From: Streptomyces natalensis ATCC 27448
GTDB taxonomy: Bacteria; Actinomycetota; Actinomycetes; Streptomycetales; Streptomycetaceae
Direction: 5' to 3'
DNA length: 64,000 nt
Assembly (NCBI RefSeq): GCF_000935125.1
Contig: NZ_JRKI01000045.1
Location: 1 to 64,000, forward strand
Position 1 is the stretch's first letter, and each line of letters starts with the position of its first letter. Positions 25,114 to 30,410 of the stretch are shown here, in pieces. The translations under genes and the position numbers were made by a program. The notes under the pieces are model-generated. The model did not search any database, was not told the DNA's origin, and was given only the letters and a program-made list of their open reading frames with translations.

Positions 25114-25139
25114 GCCGTCTGTAGCCGTTTACACACGGC
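25114..25139 (-). promoter_or_regulatory. Inverted repeat between the crp-type and cyclase genes
   Basis: On the minus strand GCCGTGTGTA, six bases, TACAGACGGC: 10-bp arms with one mismatch. It lies 60 bases before the cyclase start and 12 bases past the stop of the Crp-type gene. It may be an operator for that regulator (TGT...ACA core) or a weak terminator or attenuator; there is no T-run. Confidence 0.4.
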
Positions 25140-25150
25140 AGGGCGGGGAG

Positions 25151-25861
25151 TTACCCCTGATGGCCGTCCGCGAGGAGGGCGAGCAGCGTGGGGTCGAGGA
25201 CCTCCACCATCCGGTTGCCGGTGCGCACGATGTGCTGGGCGCGCAGCAGCCGCAGGGCCTTGGCGACGGCTTCCCGGGTGGCGCCGACGGTGGCGGCCAG
25301 CTCGTCCTGGGCCAGGTGGACAACGGTGCCGGTGTGCAACGGGCCCGGCCGGGAAGTGGCGTAGGGGCCGTCGGGCTCGGGCCCGGACAATTCGGCGAGC
25401 CGGCTGGCCAGTCGCTGCAACACGGTGAGCGAGGCGAGCGCGGACCGCTCCTGGTCGGCGCTGCGGAGCCGGAAGGTGAGCTGACGGATCACCAGACCGC
25501 TGACCCGGGGGTGCAGGGCGAGAAAGCGACGGAATGCGTCGCCGGGTATGAGCTGGGCCTCCACCGGGCCCAGCGCCCGCACGGTGGCGCTGCGCGGATG
25601 ACTGTCCAACGCGGCCATTTCACCGAGCAGTTCGCCCGGCCCCCGCAGTCCGAGAATCAGCCGGGTGGCACCGCGGTCCGTCGATACGGAGACGGTCGCC
25701 CATCCCCGAAGGACGATCAGGACGTGGCTGGACCGGTCGCCCTCCGCCAGAAGATGGGCATCGGCGGCATAGCGCTTACGGATCCCGAGGGCCATCACGC
25801 TCTCGTTTTCCTGAGCTGTCAGAGCCCGCGCGAACGCCAGCTCATCGCCGAGCAACCCCAT
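25151..25861 (-). CDS. Crp/Fnr family cyclic-nucleotide regulator
   Basis: A 236-residue transcription factor. The cyclic-nucleotide domain (about 12-130) keeps a canonical phosphate-binding cassette, GPGELLGEMAAL then HPRSATV, with the Glu and Arg that hold the ribose and phosphate. A dimer helix follows and a winged helix-turn-helix lies at about 190-225 (QDELAATVGATREAVAKALRLL). The ATG at 25861 is preferred: GGGGGGAG ends five bases upstream, and codons between it and the in-frame ATG at 25960 (CTT, CTA, CAA, AAA, TCA, GTT) are rare here, so that stretch looks non-coding. It sits directly upstream of the cyclase operon on the same strand and could read the cyclase product. Confidence 0.85.
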   Translation of the reverse strand: MGLLGDELAFARALTAQENESVMALGIRKRYAADAHLLAEGDRSSHVLIVLRGWATVSVSTDRGATRLILGLRGPGELLGEMAALDSHPRSATVRALGPVEAQLIPGDAFRRFLALHPRVSGLVIRQLTFRLRSADQERSALASLTVLQRLASRLAELSGPEPDGPYATSRPGPLHTGTVVHLAQDELAATVGATREAVAKALRLLRAQHIVRTGNRMVEVLDPTLLALLADGHQG

Positions 25862-25930
25862 CCCCACTCCCCCCACGGCAGTCAGAACGGCTGATTTTCG
25901 TAGGTGTTGATGCTCCCAGAACGGGACTCC

Positions 25931-25953
25931 AAGTGGCTTGAATCGCGCCACTT
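25931..25953 (-). promoter_or_regulatory. Inverted repeat upstream of the crp-type gene
   Basis: AAGTGGC, nine bases, GCCACTT (perfect 7-bp arms), about 70-90 bases before the chosen start. The GTGGC...GCCAC core and its place suggest an operator, perhaps for autoregulation. It lies in the 410-bp gap 25862-26271, in which I see nothing else I can support. Confidence 0.4.
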
Positions 25954-26271
25954 TGGACATACCGGTCGGTAGTCAGCGAACTGCCAGCTGGCCCACGTGC
26001 ACGCCCCGCGCGGTCGACGCCTTATTGCCACTTCATCCCCACCCGCACCAGCTCAGGGGGGCCACCGGGCGACAGGCTTGGCGAAAACTCAGGTTTCCGC
26101 CAACGCGGTTCGCGCGGCGTCCGATCAATCGCAACGCAGGCCACACCAAAGGGAGTCGGCCATTCCGCAATGCCCCCGTACCGCCCCAAAACCGGCCACC
26201 CCACGGCGCGCCGACGGACCGAGTCCGAAGGGCGAGTCCGAAGGAGGGGGCAGGGGCGGCCGCGGCGGCCG

Positions 26272-26508
26272 TCACCCCTTGGCGGGGCCCAACTGGACGC
26301 AGCGTTCCCCGGGTTGCGGGGCGAGGAGCGCCGCTACTCCGCCGACCTTCAGGCCCTCCAGGTAGCCGGAGTTGAAGGCGTGGTTCATGGCGCACACCAG
26401 CTCGGGAGCCTTGGCCGCCAGGGGGTGGAACGGGCAGTTGTGCAGCCGGAGTTGGGTGGGGGGGCGGACCGGTTCGAAGCCGTGGTCGCCGGACACGGCC
26501 TCTTCGCC
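26272..26508 (-). pseudogene. C-terminal fragment of an HTH transcriptional regulator
   Basis: About 78 codons match the C-terminal ligand or zinc-like domain of predicted ArsR/MarR-type regulators: DHGFEPV, LHNCPFHPLA, LVCAMNHAF, GYLEGL and LAPQPGERCVQL, ending at TGA 26272. The frame continues upstream to 26628 but with unrelated residues, and no helix-turn-helix or ribosome site precedes the fragment. The N-terminal DNA-binding half seems deleted, with the DUF899 gene now 120 bp away. The call is by memory of the family pattern. Confidence 0.55.
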
Positions 26509-26632
26509 GTCGTCACGGTGGTCCCGGTCCTGCTCACCGCTCTCGGCATCGGCGGCAGCTGACCGATGGCCTGTCCGGTGGCTCGGCGCGGGCCCGCAGC
26601 GCCCATCCCTCGGGCCCTGGCCCGGCATCCGC

Positions 26633-27313
26633 TCAGTAGTCCAGCCGCGGCCACCAGTCGTCGCGGCCCTGCGGGGTGAGGTCGAGCAGGTGCCAGACGG
26701 GGGCGAGCAGGTCGATGCCGCGCTGGTCGATGTCGGCGGACAGGCGGGGGTGGGCCGAGTAGAAATGGCGAGGGGTTCCGTCGGGGTCCCGGGTGAAGAC
26801 GGAGAGGGTCGAGTCCTGCGCGCCGTCCTCGTCCTCGCTGCCGAGGTCGTATTTGAACGTGCTGTCGCCGCAGCTCAGCAGCCTCAGCCGGTGCCAGCCG
26901 CGGTCGCGGGCGTGCTGCCGCAGGGCGGGCGGGTCGGCGGCCGCGGCGATGGCGAAGTCGATGTTCCGGACGATGTGGTGGGCGATGCCGTTGTAGCCGT
27001 CGATCCACAGGGTGCACATCGGGCAGGGCTCGGTCTGCTTCTTGCCGTACATGAGGTGGTAGACGATCAACGGGCGGTCCGGTGCGGTGAACAGCCCGCT
27101 CAGGGAGACCTCGCGGACCGGCTCGTCGCCCGCGTCGAGATCGGCGGGGCCTTCGACGAAGACGTAGTCGTCGACGGCCGGCCCCGGCGGGAGCGCGCGG
27201 CGTTGCGCGGCGACGCGTTCGCGGTGACGCATGAGGTCGGTCTCGGCCAGCCGGAGCTCTTCCCGGGCGGCAAGGTAGTCCGCCGATTCGCCGGGCAGTC
27301 TGGTGTGCCGCAT
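26633..27313 (-). CDS. DUF899 family thioredoxin-like protein
   Basis: A 226-residue cytoplasmic protein of the DUF899 family: N-terminal helix with LPGESADYLAAREELRLAE, basic RRALPPGP, then LFTAPDRPLIVYHLMYG and the CPMC motif in the thioredoxin-like fold (about 97-100), and a C-terminal WHLLDLTPQGRDDWWPRLDY. Members are often called dithiol-disulfide isomerase-like, but the role is unproven. It is divergent from the TetR gene, and its promoter must lie in the same 300-bp region that carries the double operator, so TetR control is likely. Confidence 0.85.
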   Translation of the reverse strand: MRHTRLPGESADYLAAREELRLAETDLMRHRERVAAQRRALPPGPAVDDYVFVEGPADLDAGDEPVREVSLSGLFTAPDRPLIVYHLMYGKKQTEPCPMCTLWIDGYNGIAHHIVRNIDFAIAAAADPPALRQHARDRGWHRLRLLSCGDSTFKYDLGSEDEDGAQDSTLSVFTRDPDGTPRHFYSAHPRLSADIDQRGIDLLAPVWHLLDLTPQGRDDWWPRLDY

Positions 27314-27540
27314 GGCGTCCTCCTGGGGTGGCGACCCCCCTGACCTCCCAGTCTAGGGCGCGGGGCACCGCCCACTGGAAGAAGATCGTGCGCCTCGCCT
27401 TTCCCGGCGGGCACTGACAGGCGAATACCGACACGCGCCGAGGTGGCGTCAGGCGGGCTGCGGGGCGGGCGTCGCCGTGTCGCACCGAGAACGGTGAGCC
27501 GCATGGCGCGCCCTCCAAGTGCCACCCCGCGGGCGGGTGG

Positions 27541-27588
27541 GTGAGTGCTCACTCACCTCGTCCGCCCTTATAGTGAGTGAGCACTCAC
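27541..27588. promoter_or_regulatory. Double TetR operator with overlapping promoter
   Basis: Two palindromes, GTGAGTGCTCACTCAC (27541-27556) and GTGAGTGAGCACTCAC (27573-27588), each GTGAGT-N4-ACTCAC and exact reverse complements of one another, 16 bp apart. TATAGT (27570-27575) overlaps the second and can serve as the -10 of the tetR promoter. The spacing (32 bp centre to centre) puts both on the same face of the helix. Autorepression of the TetR gene 28 bp downstream is the natural reading. Confidence 0.8.
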
Positions 27589-27615
27589 CCTCGCGTCAAG
27601 CCTGTTGGAGCACGC

Positions 27616-28221
27616 ATGGACCAGAAGCCGACCCGCGTCCGTATCGTCGACGCGGCCCACGAGCTCATGCTCGGCATCGGCCTCGCCCGCACCACCACCA
27701 AGGAGATCGCGAAGGCGGCCGGCTGCTCCGAAGCGGCGCTCTACAAGCACTTCGCCAACAAGGAAGAGCTCTTCCTGGCGGTACTCAACGAGCGCCTGCC
27801 GAAGCTCGGTTCACTCCTCGAACGCCTTCGCTCCGAAGGCGTTCGAGACCCCGACCGCACCGTCGAGCAGAACCTCACGGACATCGCCCACGAAGCAGCG
27901 CTCTTCTATGAGCAGACCTTCCCGATGGCCGCGTCCCTGTATGCGGAGCCCCGCCTCAAGCGCCGCCACGACGACACCCTGCGCGAGATGGGCACCGGCC
28001 CGCACCGCCCGATCGAGGGCCTGGACGCCTACTTGAGAGCCGAACAGGAGGCAGGCCGCATCAGCTCCCAGGCCGACACGTTCGCCGCCGCCTCCCTCCT
28101 CCTGGGCGCCTGCGCCCAACGAGCCTTCGCCTACGACATGTCCCCCGAGGCCAAACCCCCACAGCCGGTGGACGCCTTCGCCGCCCGGATCGCCCGCACC
28201 CTGCTCACGGGGATCGCATAA
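27616..28221 (+). CDS. TetR family regulator
   Basis: A 201-residue repressor. The N-terminal helix-turn-helix is typical (RVRIVDAAHELM, then TTKEIAKAAGCSEAALYKHFANKEEL, about 8-55), and the C-terminal helical domain (60-195) should bind a small hydrophobic ligand. ATG 27616 is chosen; an in-frame start at 27577 would overlap the operator. The double palindrome directly upstream is its probable target. The divergent DUF899 gene is the obvious candidate for control, since no other gene shares the region. Confidence 0.9.
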   Translation: MDQKPTRVRIVDAAHELMLGIGLARTTTKEIAKAAGCSEAALYKHFANKEELFLAVLNERLPKLGSLLERLRSEGVRDPDRTVEQNLTDIAHEAALFYEQTFPMAASLYAEPRLKRRHDDTLREMGTGPHRPIEGLDAYLRAEQEAGRISSQADTFAAASLLLGACAQRAFAYDMSPEAKPPQPVDAFAARIARTLLTGIA

Positions 28222-28279
28222 GGTCTCCTTGCTCTGAGCGGTCAGAACGGTCGCGGCCGGCGTCGCGCCCCCGGCGCAG

Positions 28280-28365
28280 CTGCGGATCGCCCGGTCCGCT
28301 TCGGCACCACGAAGCGCAGCCCGTCGACCGAGGCCAGCCCTCTCGCCCCAGAACTTCACGATCGG
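28280..28365 (-). pseudogene. Scrap of a Tn3-family transposase
   Basis: Minus strand reads GLASVDGLRFVVPKR (about 28296-28340), a strongly conserved segment of Tn3-type transposases, preceded in another frame by PIVKFWGE, which is the adjoining upstream segment. The one-base shift between them and the loss of everything else show a dead fragment about 85 bp long. It lies in the 266-bp gap between the TetR and acetyltransferase genes. No terminal repeats were found. Confidence 0.5.
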
Positions 28366-28487
28366 CTGTTCCCCGGGCCGGGGCACGGTCGTTCGCGGCG
28401 CCAGGCGGCGGCGAAAACGGTTTCCCGGCCGCATGCACCGGATGAGAGGTTGGGCCGTCAGGCGCCGGTATACGGAAGGTGAGCGCG

Positions 28488-28952
28488 TTGAAGATCGCGG
28501 TGGACGACCTCTCCGGGCCCGAGATCGCCCGGTTCCTGCGGGAGCACGTCCGGCAGATGCAGTCGGTCACGCCGTTGGAGAGCAAGCACGCCCTCGATCT
28601 CGACGCCCTGCGCAGGCCGGACATCACGTTCTGGTCGGTGACGGACGGGGACGCCCTGGTGGGCTGCGGTGCGCTCAAGAGGCTGGACGCGGGGCATGCG
28701 GAGCTGAAGTCGATGCGTACGGATCCGGCGCGGAAGCGGAGCGGGATCGCCTCCCTGCTGCTGGAGCACATCATCGTGGAGGCCGGGCGCAGGGGCGTGC
28801 GGCGGCTGAGTCTGGAGACCGGCGCGGCCGCGTTCTTTCTGCCGGCCCGGAGGCTGTACGAGAAGTTCGGGTTCCGCGAGTGCGAGCCGTTCGCGGACTA
28901 CCGGCCCGATCCGAACAGTACGTTCATGACCAGGGTGGTCCGAGTGGTCTGA
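28488..28952 (+). CDS. GNAT family N-acetyltransferase
   Basis: A 154-residue acetyl-CoA-dependent transferase. The fold is complete: motif D/A with AELKSMRTDPARKRSGIASLLLEHII (about 71-96; the R-x-x-G-x-A/G acetyl-CoA loop is RKRSGIA), then RRGVRRLSLETG and the C-terminal YEKFGFRECEPFADY. The TTG at 28488 fits GGAAGG at 8 bases and gives MKIAVDDLSG; a GTG at 28479 overlaps that ribosome site. The closest known type is the small PhnO/ElaA-like amine acetyltransferases; the substrate is unknown. The stop lies inside a 9-bp repeat. Confidence 0.88.
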   Translation: MKIAVDDLSGPEIARFLREHVRQMQSVTPLESKHALDLDALRRPDITFWSVTDGDALVGCGALKRLDAGHAELKSMRTDPARKRSGIASLLLEHIIVEAGRRGVRRLSLETGAAAFFLPARRLYEKFGFRECEPFADYRPDPNSTFMTRVVRVV

Positions 28953-28979
28953 GCGGTCCGAGTGGTCTGGGCGGTCTGA
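28935..28979 (+). repeat. 9-bp tandem repeat, 5 copies, across the GNAT stop
   Basis: Five head-to-tail units of GYGGTCYGR (28935-28943, then every 9 bases). The stop codon of the acetyltransferase is the TGA of unit two, so units three to five lie beyond the gene. A change in unit one or two could extend the protein by reading on as VVRVV-like codons. Confidence 0.8.
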
Positions 28980-29118
28980 CGCGAGGGGCGCTGCCCCTGC
29001 GGGCCGGAACCCGTTCGGCGTAACAGCCGTCGCCCCGCCGGCCACCCCATGGCGCACTGGGAGGAGCAGGGGGAGCAGGCGCGGCGCGGCCGCCGCGCTC
29101 CGTCGAAGGAGTGTCGCC

Positions 29119-30360
29119 ATGACCCTCTCGCCTTTTCCGGCCGTCCCCTTGGACATCGAAGACGACCTCGCCGTCCTGCCGTTCGCCGCATTCTCCCGGC
29201 AATTCGCCCAGGCCCTGGCGCCGCTCATCCGGTTCACTCTCGGGCCCGCTCTGCGCCGCCACCCGAAGTGGGGGCGGCGAATGCCGTTCGATGTGCTGCC
29301 CTACGGCTCGGCGCCGTCCTCCGGGCATGTGTGCCGGCCGGACATTCTCCTGACCGCGCAGGGCCCCAAGGTCTGCGAGATGGATTTCGTTCCGGCCGGA
29401 CGCGGCTGGCTGCTGGCCGCCCTGCCCAGGGAGTCCGACCGGCTGGCCGTCCTCGAGGAATTCGCCAAGTGGTACGCCGCCCTGGGGGAAGACCGCGTCT
29501 ATTACGCGACCGGGACGGTGACCCAGAGCAGAGAAGAGACCGGACTTTTCGCCAGGGCCATGCGGGACCTGGTCGGCTTCGATATCCGCGCGGTGAACAT
29601 CGATACGGACCGTATCGGCACCGACGGGCTGGTGGACCGGCTCTTCTACCGCTCCGAGCTGGCGCAGCCGCTCACCCTCGGCCGTCACCGCGTCATCACC
29701 GCGGAGCCCTGGCTGGACTCCAAGATGATTTTTGCCGTACTGCACGACCGGGAAATGACCGCGCTCCTGGAGGAATCCCTGGGCCGGGAGAATCTTTCGT
29801 TCCTGCGGCAGACGTGCGTCGAATCGTATCTCGTGGAAGATGTCCGGGAAGGGGCCCGGGAAGATATCCGGACGGCCGACGGCGGCGCCTTTCCCGGTCT
29901 CCAGGACCGCGGCGAGTGGGTGATGAAAGCGACCGAGGTCGAGAACTACTGGAGTTGGGGATCGCGCAGCGTGGTGCTGGGCAGGACGCATACCCAGGAA
30001 CAATGGGATGCGTATCTGAGGGGGACGAGTCCCCATCAGAAAATGCTCGGGCACCGGCCGGTCCTCCAGCGGTTCGCCGAGTCCCTGGACTTCGCGAGCC
30101 TGTGGAATGCCGTCATCGACGGTTCCCTGGAGACGTCCGATCCGACGGCTCTGGGAAAGAGCCGCGATCTGACCACTCGTCGGCCCGCCCGTGCACCCGT
30201 CGTCGGGCGTCTGGGGATCTCCTTTCTCGTCAGTCATGTCACGGGTGAGGTGGGTGCCTCGCCGCTGGGAAATCTGTGTCTGCGGCAGAATCCGCTGACG
30301 CATATGGAGGGGGATGCGCTGTCGATCGCGTTCCGCCCGTCGCCGCGGGCGGCCCGCTGA
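29119..30360 (+). CDS. Orphan protein, possible circularly permuted ATP-grasp
   Basis: A 413-residue soluble protein, no family named with certainty. Segments that look like ATP-grasp enzymes of the circularly permuted or glutathionylspermidine-synthase-like group: CRPDILLTAQGPKVCEMDF (acidic strand), WLDSKMIFAVLHD, VMKATEVENYWSWGSRSVVLG (Lys plus a glycine/serine loop), a TQEQWDAYL helix, and LCLRQNPLTHMEGDA near the C-terminus with Asn and Glu placed like metal ligands. GAAGGAG lies seven bases before ATG 29119. It stands alone, facing the SpoIIE-type gene, with no peptide precursor or transporter beside it, so the ligase substrate cannot be guessed. Confidence 0.5.
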   Translation: MTLSPFPAVPLDIEDDLAVLPFAAFSRQFAQALAPLIRFTLGPALRRHPKWGRRMPFDVLPYGSAPSSGHVCRPDILLTAQGPKVCEMDFVPAGRGWLLAALPRESDRLAVLEEFAKWYAALGEDRVYYATGTVTQSREETGLFARAMRDLVGFDIRAVNIDTDRIGTDGLVDRLFYRSELAQPLTLGRHRVITAEPWLDSKMIFAVLHDREMTALLEESLGRENLSFLRQTCVESYLVEDVREGAREDIRTADGGAFPGLQDRGEWVMKATEVENYWSWGSRSVVLGRTHTQEQWDAYLRGTSPHQKMLGHRPVLQRFAESLDFASLWNAVIDGSLETSDPTALGKSRDLTTRRPARAPVVGRLGISFLVSHVTGEVGASPLGNLCLRQNPLTHMEGDALSIAFRPSPRAAR

Positions 30361-30410
30361 ACCAGCCGTCGGCCCGCCGAGCTTCAGGGCGGTGGCCCGC
30401 CCGCTGAGCC

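Noticed and set aside
25862..25960. Longer Crp-type protein from ATG 25960
   Set aside because: Rare codons throughout, no ribosome site, and it would cover an operator-like palindrome.
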